Source: Azoarcus sp. L1K30
Lineage (GTDB): Bacteria; Pseudomonadota; Gammaproteobacteria; Burkholderiales; Rhodocyclaceae
DNA length: 64,000 nt
NCBI RefSeq assembly: GCF_018122735.1
Contig: NZ_JAGRRD010000001.1
Span: 34,706-98,705, forward strand
Direction: 5' to 3'
Every line of letters begins with the position of its first letter. Positions within the stretch are counted from its first letter, which is position 1. A model generated the notes under the pieces. The model searched no databases, was not told the DNA's origin, and worked only from the letters and a program-made list of their open reading frames with translations. Both the position numbers and the translations under genes were made by a program. Shown here piece by piece: positions 1-9,102 of this stretch.

Positions 1-1
1 T

Positions 2-157
2 CCTCCCCCTTCAAGGGGGAGGTTGGGAGGGGGATGGGTCTTGGTTGGCGGCACTTGACACCCATCCCCACCCCAACCCTCCCCTTGAAGGGGAGGGAGA
101 CAAAACGGAGCCCCCCAACCTTGTTAGCAGGTTCCTTCCCCTTCAAGGGGGTGAAGG
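2..157. repeat. Palindromic CCTT/AAGG repeat cluster
   Basis: Three palindromes of one design lie here. Positions 2-22 and 77-97 are each 21-bp near-perfect dyads (CCTCCCCCTT-C-AAGGGGGAGG and CCCTCCCCTT-G-AAGGGGAGGG), and a degraded third lies at about 134-157. The first two, with their GGTTGGGAGGGGGATGGG-like flanks, are also inverted relative to each other (about 2-39 against 60-98). This matches the style of dispersed extragenic palindromes in GC-rich proteobacteria. No gene was recognised in 1-282. Confidence 0.7.
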
Positions 158-282
158 CGGGGTTTCGGCGAGCACCGCTCGCTGCCGCCCGAACGACAGC
201 GTGTCTCGGCACTGACTACCTGTTGAGTAGGATGAATTCCAGCTGGCGGTAAAGCTTCCTTGCAAAGTATCTGCGCGGGACG

Positions 283-291
283 TGGGATAAT
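283..291 (+). promoter_or_regulatory. Candidate extended -10 promoter of rmlBDAC
   Basis: The sequence TGGGATAAT fits an extended -10 (TGn plus GATAAT) 32 bases before the GTG of rmlB. There is no convincing -35: TTGCAA at 260-265 is about 20 bases away. This is a weak pattern call. Confidence 0.35.
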
Positions 292-323
292 CGCGCGCTG
301 ATCAATTCTCGCAAGGGTGTGTC

Positions 324-1406
324 GTGATTCTGGTAACCGGCGGTGCAGGCTTCATCGGTGGCAATTTTGTTCTCGACTGGATTGCCGCGACCGGCGAGCC
401 GGTGCTCAATCTGGACAAGCTCACCTATGCCGGCAACCTCGAGACGCTGAAGTCGCTCGAGGGCGATGCCAGCCACGTGTTCGTGCACGGCGATATCTGC
501 GATCGTGCGCTGGTCGACGACTTGCTGGCTCGATATCGCCCGCGCGCCATCGTGCATTTTGCCGCCGAGAGCCATGTGGATCGCTCGATTCACGGTCCGG
601 GCGAGTTCATGCGCACCAATGTCGAGGGCACGTTTACGCTGCTCGAAGCCGCACGCGCTTACTGGTCGGCGCTCGATGGCGAGGCGAAGGCGGCATTCCG
701 CTTTCATCATGTGAGCACGGACGAGGTGTACGGGTCGCTCGGCGCCGACGATGCGCCGTTTACCGAAACGCACCCGTATGAGCCCAACAGCCCGTATTCG
801 GCGAGCAAGGCCGCCTCCGATCACCTGGTGCGGGCGTGGTTTCACACCTACGGGCTGCCGGTGGTGACGACCAACTGCTCGAACAACTACGGGCCGTATC
901 ACTTTCCCGAGAAGCTCATCCCGCTGATGATCGTCAATGCGCTTGCGGGCAAGCCGCTGCCGATCTATGGCGATGGCCAGAACGTGCGCGACTGGCTGTA
1001 CGTGAAGGATCACTGCAGCGCGATCCGCGTCGTGCTCGAGAAGGGGCGCCTGGGCGAGACCTACAACATCGGCGGCTGGAACGAGAAGCCCAATCTCGAC
1101 ATCGTGCATACCGTGTGCGCGCTGCTCGACGAACTGCGCCCGGACGCGGCCGGCAGCTACAGCCGCCTGATCACCTATGTGACCGATCGCCCGGGCCACG
1201 ATCGCCGCTACGCCATCGATGCGCGCAAGGTCGAGCGTGAGCTGGGGTGGCGCCCGGCGGAGACCTTCGATACCGGTATCCGCAAGACGGTCGAGTGGTA
1301 CCTGGCCAACCCGGAATGGGTGGCCAACGTGCAGAGCGGCGCCTACCGCGAGTGGGTGTCGGCCAACTACGACAGCCGCGAGACCGGTAGGGGTGTGGCG
1401 GCATGA
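324..1406 (+). CDS. rmlB: dTDP-glucose 4,6-dehydratase RmlB
   Basis: Extended short-chain dehydrogenase that turns dTDP-glucose into dTDP-4-keto-6-deoxyglucose, second step of dTDP-L-rhamnose synthesis and branch point for 4-amino-6-deoxy sugars. The 360 residues are the usual family length. The N terminus carries the [11 protein letters not shown]-binding loop, followed by LDKLTYAGN, the catalytic STDEVYG segment and [12 protein letters not shown] (active-site Tyr-xxx-Lys), then [14 protein letters not shown]. The start is GTG at 324 with AAGGGTG upstream, needed because the Rossmann loop begins at residue 5. First gene of rmlBDAC; it overlaps rmlD by 4 bases (ATGA). Identification is secure; whether the product feeds LPS, flagellin glycan or both is not shown. 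Confidence 0.96.
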   Translation: MILVTGGAGFIGGNFVLDWIAATGEPVLNLDKLTYAGNLETLKSLEGDASHVFVHGDICDRALVDDLLARYRPRAIVHFAAESHVDRSIHGPGEFMRTNVEGTFTLLEAARAYWSALDGEAKAAFRFHHVSTDEVYGSLGADDAPFTETHPYEPNSPYSASKAASDHLVRAWFHTYGLPVVTTNCSNNYGPYHFPEKLIPLMIVNALAGKPLPIYGDGQNVRDWLYVKDHCSAIRVVLEKGRLGETYNIGGWNEKPNLDIVHTVCALLDELRPDAAGSYSRLITYVTDRPGHDRRYAIDARKVERELGWRPAETFDTGIRKTVEWYLANPEWVANVQSGAYREWVSANYDSRETGRGVAA

Positions 1407-2302
1407 AGATTCTGTTGCTGGGCAAGGACGGGCAGGTGGGCTGGGAACTGCAGCGCGCGCTGGCGCCGCTGGGGACGCTGGTGGCACTCGGGCGCACGGG
1501 CAAGGACGGGCTGAGCGGCGATTTGTCGGACCCGCAGGCCCTGCGCGCCACGGTGGACGCGGTGGCGCCCGACGTGATCGTGAATGCGGCGGCGCATACC
1601 GCGGTGGACAAGGCCGAGAGCGAGCCCGAACTGGCGCGTTGCATCAACGCCGAGGCGCCGGCGGTGCTGGCGCAGGCGGCGGCGCGGCGCGGCGCGCTGC
1701 TGGTGCATTACTCCACCGATTACGTGTTCGACGGCAGTGGCGACACGCCGTGGCGCGAGGACGACGCCACCGGACCGCTGTCGGTATATGGCCGCACCAA
1801 GCTCGACGGCGAAGCGGCGATCCGCGCCAGCGGATGCGCGCATCTGATCCTGCGCACCTCGTGGGTGTATGCGGCGCGCGGCGGCAACTTCGCCAAGACC
1901 ATGCTGCGCCTGGCGGCAGCGCGCGAGCGCCTGACCGTGATTGCCGACCAGATCGGCGCGCCGACCGGGGCCGAGCTGATTGCCGATGTGAGCGCGCATG
2001 CGCTGCGCAGCGTGCGTGCCGACGCAGGTTTGTCGGGCACATATCACCTTGCCGCAGCCGGCGAGACCAGTTGGCACGGCTATGCGAACTTCGTGATCGA
2101 TGCCGCACGTGCGCACGGCATGGTGCTCAAGGTGGCTGAGATTGCACCGATCCCGACAACCGACTATCCCACCCCGGCGACACGGCCGCTCAACTCGCGC
2201 CTGGATACCACCAGGCTTTGCGCGGCTTTCGGCTTGCGTATGCCGGACTGGCAGTTGGGCGTGGCGCGAATGCTCGTTGAAGCCTTGCCGGGCCAACGAT
2301 AA
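1403..2302 (+). CDS. rmlD: dTDP-4-dehydrorhamnose reductase RmlD
   Basis: NAD(P)H-dependent reductase performing the last step to dTDP-L-rhamnose. The 299 residues begin with the dinucleotide loop ([13 protein letters not shown]), then [15 protein letters not shown], the STDYVFDG motif, the catalytic YGRTKLDGE segment (Tyr-xxx-Lys) and RTSWVYA, all typical of RmlD. Its start overlaps the rmlB stop, implying translational coupling. The order rmlB-rmlD-rmlA-rmlC is a common proteobacterial arrangement. Confidence 0.96.
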   Translation: MKILLLGKDGQVGWELQRALAPLGTLVALGRTGKDGLSGDLSDPQALRATVDAVAPDVIVNAAAHTAVDKAESEPELARCINAEAPAVLAQAAARRGALLVHYSTDYVFDGSGDTPWREDDATGPLSVYGRTKLDGEAAIRASGCAHLILRTSWVYAARGGNFAKTMLRLAAARERLTVIADQIGAPTGAELIADVSAHALRSVRADAGLSGTYHLAAAGETSWHGYANFVIDAARAHGMVLKVAEIAPIPTTDYPTPATRPLNSRLDTTRLCAAFGLRMPDWQLGVARMLVEALPGQR

Positions 2303-2313
2303 GGAGTATGACC

Positions 2314-3201
2314 ATGAGTTCGCAACGCAAAGGCATCATTCTCGCCGGTGGCTCCGGCACCCGGCTGCACCCGGCGACGCTGGCGGTCTCCAAGCAGCTG
2401 CTGCCGGTGTATGACAAGCCGATGATCTATTACCCGCTGTCGACGCTGCTGCTGGCCGGCATTCGCGACATCCTGATCATCTCCACGCCACAGGACACGC
2501 CGCGCTTCCAGCATCTGCTGGGCGACGGCAGTCAGTGGGGCATCAGTCTGAGCTATGCGGTGCAGCCGAGCCCGGACGGGCTGGCGCAGGCCTTCATTAT
2601 CGGCGAGTCGTTCCTCGCGGGCGGACCGTCGGCGCTCGTGCTGGGCGATAACCTGTTCTACGGCCATGATTTTGCCGGCGACCTGCGCGGTGCGGGCGGG
2701 CGCGATGACGGTGCAACGGTGTTTGCCTACCCGGTACATGATCCCGAGCGCTACGGCGTGGTGGAGTTCAATGCCGAAGGGCGTGCGATCAGCCTCGAGG
2801 AGAAGCCGGTCAAGCCCAAGAGCCGCTATGCGGTGACGGGACTGTATTTCTACGACGCGCGCGTGGTCGATATCGCCAAGTCGCTGGCGCCCAGTCCGCG
2901 CGGCGAACTCGAGATTACCGATGTCAACAAGCAGTACCTCGAGTGGGGGGCGCTGGACGTTCAGGTGATGGGCCGCGGCCACGCCTGGCTCGATACCGGC
3001 ACCCACGAAAGCCTGCTGGAGGCAGGGCTGTTCATCCAGACCATCGAGAAGCGGCAGGGCCTGAAGATCGCGTGCCCCGAAGAGATTGCCTGGCGTGCGG
3101 GATGGATCGATGATGCGCAATTGCAGCGCCTGGCACAGCCGCTGGCCAAGAACGGGTATGGGCAGTATCTGAAGCGTTTGCTCGAAGAAAGGGTGTTCTG
3201 A
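2314..3201 (+). CDS. rmlA: Glucose-1-phosphate thymidylyltransferase RmlA
   Basis: Makes dTDP-glucose from glucose-1-phosphate and dTTP, the committed step of the rhamnose pathway. The nucleotidyltransferase signature [13 protein letters not shown] lies at the N terminus, followed by [17 protein letters not shown], the metal-binding segment [18 protein letters not shown] and EEKPVKPKS, as in the large RmlA group. The ATG at 2314 is preferred over the in-frame ATG at 2308, since AAGGAG at 2301-2306 is seven bases from the former and only one from the latter. The product is then 295 residues. Its stop overlaps the rmlC start by one base (TGATG). Confidence 0.95.
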   Translation: MSSQRKGIILAGGSGTRLHPATLAVSKQLLPVYDKPMIYYPLSTLLLAGIRDILIISTPQDTPRFQHLLGDGSQWGISLSYAVQPSPDGLAQAFIIGESFLAGGPSALVLGDNLFYGHDFAGDLRGAGGRDDGATVFAYPVHDPERYGVVEFNAEGRAISLEEKPVKPKSRYAVTGLYFYDARVVDIAKSLAPSPRGELEITDVNKQYLEWGALDVQVMGRGHAWLDTGTHESLLEAGLFIQTIEKRQGLKIACPEEIAWRAGWIDDAQLQRLAQPLAKNGYGQYLKRLLEERVF

Positions 3202-3746
3202 TGAATGTGATTCAGACGGCGATTCCGGAATTGCTGATTCTGGAGCCGAAGGTGTTCGGCGACAGTCGCGGCTTCTTCATGGAGAGTTTCAATGCGCGCG
3301 GCTTTCGCGAGGCGACGGGGCTGGAGGTCGCGTTCGTGCAGGACAACCATTCGCGCTCGGCGCGCGGCGTGCTGCGCGGCCTGCACTACCAGTTGCAGCA
3401 GCCCCAGGGCAAGCTGGTGCGGGTGGTGCGCGGCGCGGTGTTCGATGTGGCGGTGGACGTACGCCGCAGTTCGCCCACGTTCGGGCAATGGGTCGGCGTG
3501 GAGCTGTCGGAAGACAACAATCGCCAGTTCTGGGTGCCGCCCGGTTTTGCGCACGGTTTCGTGGTGCTGAGCGAGTCGGCCGATTTCCTCTACAAGACCA
3601 CCGATTATTACGCGCCGCAACACGAGCGCTGCGTGCTGTGGAACGATCCGGCGCTCGGCATCGACTGGCAGTTCGATGGTGAGCCGCTGCTGTCGGGAAA
3701 GGACAGGGAAGGCCGGCTGCTGGCCGATGCCGATGTCTTCGACTGA
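3201..3746 (+). CDS. rmlC: dTDP-4-dehydrorhamnose 3,5-epimerase RmlC
   Basis: Cupin-fold epimerase acting on dTDP-4-keto-6-deoxyglucose; 181 residues, the normal length. Visible family motifs are FGDSRGFFMESFN, FVQDNHSRS, the VLRGLHYQ segment containing the catalytic His, GKLVRVVRGAVFDVAVD and PPGFAHGFVVLSE. Last gene of the rml operon, with a one-base overlap to rmlA. With RmlB it also yields dTDP-4-keto-6-deoxyhexoses, plausible substrates for the DegT aminotransferases at 39464-41871, though that link is inference. Confidence 0.96.
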   Translation: MNVIQTAIPELLILEPKVFGDSRGFFMESFNARGFREATGLEVAFVQDNHSRSARGVLRGLHYQLQQPQGKLVRVVRGAVFDVAVDVRRSSPTFGQWVGVELSEDNNRQFWVPPGFAHGFVVLSESADFLYKTTDYYAPQHERCVLWNDPALGIDWQFDGEPLLSGKDREGRLLADADVFD

Positions 3747-3799
3747 GCGCCTGCAGCGGGCGAATTGAAGCTTGTGTGGGGTGGGCAATTCTTCATGGC

Positions 3800-3825
3800 A
3801 ATGTAATGCTGCATTGCATTATGAT
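3800..3825 (+). promoter_or_regulatory. Inverted repeat overlapping a candidate -10 box before manC
   Basis: AATGTAATGC (3800-3809), one base, then GCATTGCATT (3811-3820) form an inverted repeat with a single mismatch. TATGAT (3820-3825) at its right edge is close to a -10 hexamer, about 72 bases before manC. The AT-rich palindrome stands out in a GC-rich context and could be an operator. No good -35 is visible. Confidence 0.35.
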
Positions 3826-3896
3826 TACCGTCATCGAGGCTGATCATCGCGCTGACGATGGCACAATTCTCTCCCAACGGATTCAAGGTGGCTGAC

Positions 3897-5348
3897 ATGA
3901 CGATCAAGACGGTAATTCTCTCTGGCGGTTCCGGCACCCGGCTGTGGCCCGCATCGCGCGAGTCCTACCCCAAGCAGTTGCTGCCGCTGACCTGCGAACA
4001 TTCGCTGCTGCAGGAGACCGTGGTGCGTCTGAACGGCTATGCGGGCGGCGCTGTCGATCCGCAGCCGCTGGTGGTGAGCAACGAGGAATACCGTTTCATC
4101 ATTGCCGAGCAGATGCGCCAGGTGGGCGTGCGTTCGGCGCAGATCGTGCTCGAGCCGGTGGGCCGCAATACCGCGCCGGCGCTGTCGCTGGCGGCGCTGG
4201 CGGCGAGCGCCGACGGGCAGGATCCGGTGTTGCTGGTGATGCCGGCCGATCATGTGATCGTCGATCTCCCGGCCTTCCAGAAGGCGATTGCCGAAGGCGC
4301 GGTGCAGGCCGGCGCGGGCCGCCTGGTGACCTTCGGTATCGTGCCCGACCGCGCGGAGACGGGCTATGGCTATATCCGCGTGGGGCCGTCCGCGGGCGAG
4401 ACCGACACCGCGCGCGTGCTCGCCGAGTTTGTCGAGAAGCCCGATGAGGCGACGGCGGCGCGCTATGTGGCCAGTGGCGAGTATTTCTGGAACAGCGGCA
4501 TCTTCATGATGAAGGCGTCGGTGTGGCTGAAGGCGATGGCGCATTTCCGCCCCGACATCAGTGCTGCCTGCGCGAAGGCCTTCGAGGGACGTTCGGTGGA
4601 TGCCGACTTCCTGCGCGTCGACAAGGCGGCATTTACCGCCTGCCCGTCGGACTCGATCGACTACGCCGTGATGGAGAGGATCGGCACCGCGCCCGAGCTG
4701 GGGCAGGGCGTGGTGGTGCCGCTGTCGGCGGGCTGGTCGGACGTCGGGGCGTGGGATGCGTTGTGGGCGGTGTCGGTGAAGGATGGCGACGGCAACAGCG
4801 GCCGCGGCGAGGTGATGTTCGAATCCAGCCGCAATACGCTGGTGCATGCGACGCACCGCATGGTGGCGGCCGTGGGCTGCGACGACATGGTAGTGGTGGA
4901 GACGGCCGATGCAGTGATGGTGGCGCACAAGAGCCGCACCCAGGACGTCAAGAAGGTGGTGGCTCGGCTCAAGGCCGAGGGCAAGAGCCTGACCCAGAGC
5001 CACCGAAAGGTATACCGGCCGTGGGGCTGGTACGACTCGATCGATTTCGGCGAGCGATTCCAGGTCAAGCGCATCGTGGTCAACCCGGGGGCGACGCTGA
5101 GCCTGCAGATGCACCACCACCGCGCCGAACACTGGATTGTGGTGAAGGGAACCGCCGAAGTCACCAACGGCGAGCGCGTGTTCCTGCTCGGCGAAAACGA
5201 GTCCACCTACATCCCCCTTGGCCACACCCACCGCCTGGCCAATCCGGGCAAGGTGCCGCTGGAGATCATCGAGGTCCAGTCCGGCAGCTACCTCGGCGAA
5301 GACGATATCGTTCGTTTCGAGGATACCTACGGCCGTACTGCAGGCTGA
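3897..5348 (+). CDS. manC: Mannose-1-phosphate guanylyltransferase / mannose-6-phosphate isomerase
   Basis: Bifunctional type II enzyme making GDP-mannose. The N-terminal half has the GMP-transferase signature LSGGSGTRLWPASRESYPKQ, then VLEPVGRNTAPA, VMPADHVI and FVEKPDE. The C-terminal cupin half (from about residue 360) has YRPWGWYDSID, the LSLQMHHHRAEHW metal-binding segment and EIIEVQSG. An in-frame ATG at 3858 exists, but AAGGTG at 3885-3890 sits six bases from the ATG at 3897 and the homology begins there, giving 483 residues. Separated from rmlC by 150 bases with its own possible promoter. GDP-mannose could feed LPS, exopolysaccharide or flagellar glycan; nothing here decides that. Confidence 0.94.
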   Translation: MTIKTVILSGGSGTRLWPASRESYPKQLLPLTCEHSLLQETVVRLNGYAGGAVDPQPLVVSNEEYRFIIAEQMRQVGVRSAQIVLEPVGRNTAPALSLAALAASADGQDPVLLVMPADHVIVDLPAFQKAIAEGAVQAGAGRLVTFGIVPDRAETGYGYIRVGPSAGETDTARVLAEFVEKPDEATAARYVASGEYFWNSGIFMMKASVWLKAMAHFRPDISAACAKAFEGRSVDADFLRVDKAAFTACPSDSIDYAVMERIGTAPELGQGVVVPLSAGWSDVGAWDALWAVSVKDGDGNSGRGEVMFESSRNTLVHATHRMVAAVGCDDMVVVETADAVMVAHKSRTQDVKKVVARLKAEGKSLTQSHRKVYRPWGWYDSIDFGERFQVKRIVVNPGATLSLQMHHHRAEHWIVVKGTAEVTNGERVFLLGENESTYIPLGHTHRLANPGKVPLEIIEVQSGSYLGEDDIVRFEDTYGRTAG

Positions 5349-5605
5349 AGCCTGGCGCGGGCGTGGCCCGGCAGGTCGTAGGCCCGCCGGGCGGTCTGCT
5401 TTGTCCCCTGTACGGGTGCTTCGGCGCGATGTCGTGTAGCGTCTGGCCGCGCGGATGCACCCCGTGCTGTCACCGTTCGGCGCAGACCGGGGTGGATCGA
5501 GCCCGGTGCCGCCGGGGGGCCGATGGTCGCGCGCGCGAGATGCCGTTCGTCCTTGATGACGCTTTCATCGTCATCCCGACCGTCGCGCGAAAGCGGTAAT
5601 TCCTG
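5349..5605. other. Non-coding gap between manC and the sigma-28 promoter
   Basis: No convincing gene was found. A GCCCGGC / GCCGGGC hairpin at 5366-5392 (13-base loop, no T tract) could end manC transcription. Open frames crossing the gap lack a ribosome site and any recognisable family. Confidence 0.4.
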
Positions 5606-5632
5606 TGAAGTTTTTTTCTGGCTTGCCGATAA
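5606..5632 (+). promoter_or_regulatory. Sigma-28 (FliA) promoter
   Basis: TGAAGTTT, 11 bases, then GCCGATAA. The known FliA consensus is TAAAGTTT-N11-GCCGATAA, so only one of 16 bases deviates and the spacing is exact. The element lies 69 bases before the GTG of the PAS gene and places the PAS/chemoreceptor pair in the late flagellar class. Confidence 0.88.
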
Positions 5633-5701
5633 ACTGTCTGTCGGTACCGCGACCCGGAGTTCCCGGGCGATGGTGCTTTGTACATACAGAGGGAGCCAGC
5701 A

Positions 5702-6238
5702 GTGAAGAAGAACATCACGCCGACCCAGCAGGAGGTGCGGCTTGGAGACGGGGAGATGATCGTTTCCAAGACCGATCTGACCGGGCGTATTACCTACGCC
5801 AATCGCACGTTCATGCGGATTTCGAATTTTGCCGAGCGCGACCTGCTGGGTGTGCAGCACAACGTCGTGCGTCACCCGGACATGCCGCGCGGGGTGTACC
5901 GCTTCATGTGGGAAACGCTCAAGAGTGGGCAGGAGTTCTTTGGTCTGGTGAAGAACATGACCTCCGAAGGCCATTTTTACTGGGTGTTTGCCAACGTGAC
6001 GCCCGACCTCGATGCCAGCGGTCGGGCGATGGGGTATTTTTCCGTCCGTCGCCCACCGCCGGCCCATGCGGTACGCGCGGCCATTCCGCTCTACGAGGCC
6101 ATGCTGCGGCTCGAGCGTGAGGTGGGGCCGGCCACCGCGCCGGATGCCTCGATGGCGATGCTGAAGAAGACGATTGCCGATCTCAATACGACCTACGACC
6201 GCTTTGTGCTCGATCTGTACGGTCAGAAGGCGGGATGA
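5702..6238 (+). CDS. Stand-alone Aer-type PAS redox sensor (CetB-like)
   Basis: Cytoplasmic protein of 178 residues containing one PAS domain (about residues 10-125). It carries the [14 protein letters not shown] segment typical of FAD-binding Aer PAS domains, then [12 protein letters not shown]. Unlike full Aer, it lacks membrane segments, HAMP and the methyl-accepting signalling region. It ends inside the start of the next gene (ATGA overlap), which encodes a membrane chemoreceptor without a PAS. By analogy with Campylobacter CetA/CetB the two may form a split energy-taxis receptor; this is inference. The start is GTG 5702, with AGGGAG at 5690-5695; an upstream ATG at 5678 lies before that site. 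It sits just behind a near-perfect sigma-28 promoter. Confidence 0.85.
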   Translation: MKKNITPTQQEVRLGDGEMIVSKTDLTGRITYANRTFMRISNFAERDLLGVQHNVVRHPDMPRGVYRFMWETLKSGQEFFGLVKNMTSEGHFYWVFANVTPDLDASGRAMGYFSVRRPPPAHAVRAAIPLYEAMLRLEREVGPATAPDASMAMLKKTIADLNTTYDRFVLDLYGQKAG

Positions 6239-7734
6239 GCATCATGAAAAACAATCATGAGACGCGGGCAGGCGTGAGCCGGAAGTCCTTGTTCCTGGAT
6301 CGCCAGTTCCTGGTCTATTGTTTCGTGTTCGTGGGGCTGACGTCGGCGCTGGCGGGGTGGCAGATCTGGCTGTACGGCTTCAATGTGCCGGCGCTGGTGA
6401 TCCCGGTGCTGGCGATCGCTTTCAGCGTATATGCGTGGTATCGCTTCCAGCGTCCGCTGGCCACGCTGCAGAAGATGCAGCGGGTCATTCTGGCGGCGCG
6501 TGCGGGCGATCTGCACCAGCGCATCACCCAGACGGCGGGCCTGGGTGAGGTGGGCCGGGTGGCGTGGGAATTCAACGAGTTTCTCGATCTGGTGGAGACC
6601 TACTTCAAGGAGATCACCACCTGTTTCCGCATGGTGGGAGAAGGAACGTATTACCGGCGGGCATTGGTCCATGGCCTGCCGGGCGAATTTGCGACTTCGC
6701 TGGAGAACATCAACGGTGCCATCCAGGCTATGGAAGACAACGCGCAATTCGTGGCCCAGCATCGGCTGGGGGCGGAGTTGCACGCGCTCAACACGGTGAA
6801 TCTGCTGCGCAACCTGAAGGGTAATCAGGCCGATCTGATCCATGTGTCGAACGAAATGGACGGGGTGATGGGAATCGCGCAAGAGAACCACGATGGCGCG
6901 ATGGCCAGCCGCGAGGAGGTCGGTCGTATCGGCGAGGCGCTGGAGGATATCAACGCCCGCATGCAGTCGATGACCGTCGCCGCGAACGAGCTGGGCGAGG
7001 CGAGCGGGACCATCGGCCGCGCAGTACATCTGATCTCCGAGATTACCGACCAGACCAACCTGCTCGCGCTCAACGCCGCGATCGAGGCGGCGCGTGCCGG
7101 CGAGGTAGGACGCGGTTTTGCGGTGGTGGCCGACGAAGTGCGCAAGCTGGCCGAGCGCACCAAGGCGGCGACCACCGAGATCAGCCAGATTACCGGTGGC
7201 TTGCGTGGGCGGGTGGATGCCATGGTCGAGCAGACCGCGGCGGTGGGCGAGCGCAGCGCCCAGGTAAGCGACCAGGTGTCGACCTTCCGCGAGCGCTTCT
7301 CGGCGGTGGCGGCGTCGGCCGAGGCCACGATCGACCATCTCGACCGCGCCAAGGATTTCTCCTTCGCATCGCTGGTGAAGATGGATCACATCATTTACAT
7401 GCAGAACGCCTACGTGTCGATGGAAGCGAAGGGCGAAGGCGAAGAGGCGGCGGCGATCACCGTCGATCACTTCAACTGTCGGCTTGGCAAGTGGTATTAC
7501 GACGGCACGGGCAAAGCATTGTTCGGCCGCACGCGCGCGTTTGCCGAGCTGGAGAAGCCGCACGCGAGAGTGCATGACTCAGTGCACGTTGCGCTCGATG
7601 GCATCTGCGATCCGCTGGCGCACAAGGATGCTACCCGCGAGCGCATCGTCAAGGCCATGGAGAGCGCAGAGGCTGGAAGCCACGACGTGATCCGGCTGAT
7701 CAGCCAGATGGTGAGCGAGAAGCACGGCGCTTGA
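6235..7734 (+). CDS. Methyl-accepting chemotaxis protein with C-terminal CZB domain
   Basis: Membrane chemoreceptor of 499 residues. Two close transmembrane segments (about residues 25-42 and 49-65) leave almost no periplasmic loop, so sensing should be cytoplasmic. A HAMP-like segment follows; the signalling hairpin tip ([20 protein letters not shown]) lies around residues 265-290. From about 385 comes a CZB (chemoreceptor zinc-binding) domain with [11 protein letters not shown] near 411 and HARVHDSVH near 445, giving the expected His/Cys ligands. CZB domains in other bacteria bind zinc and have been tied to hypochlorous-acid or zinc sensing. Translationally coupled to the PAS gene and shares its sigma-28 promoter. 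An in-frame ATG at 6244 is a possible alternative start. Confidence 0.9.
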   Translation: MSIMKNNHETRAGVSRKSLFLDRQFLVYCFVFVGLTSALAGWQIWLYGFNVPALVIPVLAIAFSVYAWYRFQRPLATLQKMQRVILAARAGDLHQRITQTAGLGEVGRVAWEFNEFLDLVETYFKEITTCFRMVGEGTYYRRALVHGLPGEFATSLENINGAIQAMEDNAQFVAQHRLGAELHALNTVNLLRNLKGNQADLIHVSNEMDGVMGIAQENHDGAMASREEVGRIGEALEDINARMQSMTVAANELGEASGTIGRAVHLISEITDQTNLLALNAAIEAARAGEVGRGFAVVADEVRKLAERTKAATTEISQITGGLRGRVDAMVEQTAAVGERSAQVSDQVSTFRERFSAVAASAEATIDHLDRAKDFSFASLVKMDHIIYMQNAYVSMEAKGEGEEAAAITVDHFNCRLGKWYYDGTGKALFGRTRAFAELEKPHARVHDSVHVALDGICDPLAHKDATRERIVKAMESAEAGSHDVIRLISQMVSEKHGA

Positions 7735-7739
7735 GTTTT

Positions 7740-9041
7740 TCAGGGGATCGTGCGGATCTCCCCCAGCACATGGGTAGCGGCCACGCAGCGGTCGTCGCCC
7801 AGCATCATCAGGACGAACAGGCGCTCGGAGAGCGTGGTCGCGTTGTGCATGCGGCGGGCCATCAGTGGCGTGGCCTGCGGATCGATGACGACGAAGTCGG
7901 CTTCCTTGCCGGTGGCGAAGTTGCCGATGTGCCCGTCCAGATACAGGCTGCGGGCCCCGCCCAAGGTGGCGAGATAGAAAGCGCGCTCCGCAGACAGGCG
8001 CTGGCCGTTGAGCTGCAGCACCTTGTAGGCCTCGTTGAGCGTTTGCAGCATCGAGAAGCTGGTACCGCCGCCGACATCGGTGCCGATGCCGACGCGTACG
8101 CCCAGCGCGTGGGCGCGATCCAGGTCGAACAGGCCGGAACCGAGAAAGAGGTTGGAGGTGGGGCAGAAGCTCATCGCCGAGCCGGTGGCGGCCATGCGCT
8201 GGCGGTCGGCGTCGTCGAGCCAGATACAGTGCGCGTAGACGCTGCGCGCGCCGAGCTGGCCGTAGCGTTCGTATACGTCGAGGTAGCTACGCGCTTCGGG
8301 ATACAGCTCGGCCACCCAGGCCACTTCGCCACGGTTCTCGGCAACGTGCGATTGCAGGTAGAGCCCGGGGTGTTCGGCGAACAGGCGCCCGGCGAGCGTC
8401 ATCTGTTCGCGTGTCGAGGTCGGGGCAAAACGTGGCGTGACCGCGTACAGCAGGCGTTCGCGACCATGCCATCTGTCGATCAGCGCCTTCGATTCGACGT
8501 AACCCGAGTCGGCCGTGTCGGACAGGTAGTCGGGGCAGTTGCGGTCCATCAGCACCTTGCCCGCGATCATGCGCATGCGGCGCCGGCTGGCGGCGTCGAA
8601 CAGCGCGTCGACCGACGCCGGATGCACGGTGGCAAAGGCCAGCGCCGTGGTGGTGCCGTTCCTGAGCAGTTCGTCGCAGAAGAAATCCGCCACCTCGCCC
8701 GCGTGTGAGGGGTCGGCGAAGCGGGCCTCGGTGGGAAAGGTGTACTTTTCCAGCCAGGCCAGCAGTTGCTCGCCGTAGCTGGCGATGATGTCGGTCTGGG
8801 CGTAGTGGACGTGGGTGTCGACGAAGCCGGGCAGAATGAGTTTGCCGCGGTAATCGGTGATGCGTGCGTCGGCCGGTAGTTTGGGAAGAAGGGCGGTAGC
8901 AGGTCCCGACTCCCTCACATGGCCGTCTTCAATGACCAGCAGCCCGTCGTGGTGGTGCACGAATGCCGCCGCACCCGCATCTTCGGGGTCTGCCGTGAAG
9001 TGAAGTAGTTCGCCACGAACGGCATGTAGCGATGACGTCAT
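7740..9041 (-). CDS. guaD: Guanine deaminase
   Basis: Zinc-dependent amidohydrolase converting guanine to xanthine, the substrate for the xanthine dehydrogenase encoded at 48351-53246. The 433 residues show the amidohydrolase metal ligands: HVH at residues 77/79 within PGFVDTHVHYAQTD, the His of QSHVAENRGE, the His of YAHCIWL and the Asp of GIGTDVGGG. MSFCPTSNLFLGSG is typical of bacterial GuaD. Convergent with the chemoreceptor at 6235-7734, with only five bases between stops. It lies downstream of a chemoreceptor and a BMP-type binding protein on the same strand, suggesting a purine-uptake neighbourhood. Confidence 0.94.
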   Translation of the reverse strand: MTSSLHAVRGELLHFTADPEDAGAAAFVHHHDGLLVIEDGHVRESGPATALLPKLPADARITDYRGKLILPGFVDTHVHYAQTDIIASYGEQLLAWLEKYTFPTEARFADPSHAGEVADFFCDELLRNGTTTALAFATVHPASVDALFDAASRRRMRMIAGKVLMDRNCPDYLSDTADSGYVESKALIDRWHGRERLLYAVTPRFAPTSTREQMTLAGRLFAEHPGLYLQSHVAENRGEVAWVAELYPEARSYLDVYERYGQLGARSVYAHCIWLDDADRQRMAATGSAMSFCPTSNLFLGSGLFDLDRAHALGVRVGIGTDVGGGTSFSMLQTLNEAYKVLQLNGQRLSAERAFYLATLGGARSLYLDGHIGNFATGKEADFVVIDPQATPLMARRMHNATTLSERLFVLMMLGDDRCVAATHVLGEIRTIP

Positions 9042-9102
9042 TGATATCCTCCGGGAGGCGCGTCACGTCGCCTGCGGGTGCAAGACCCGCACCGGGTGAC
9101 GC

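Noticed and set aside
216-1487. 423-codon minus-strand frame opposite rmlB
   Set aside because: It is antisense to a clear rmlB, with no family motif and no ribosome site; long empty frames are expected in GC-rich DNA.
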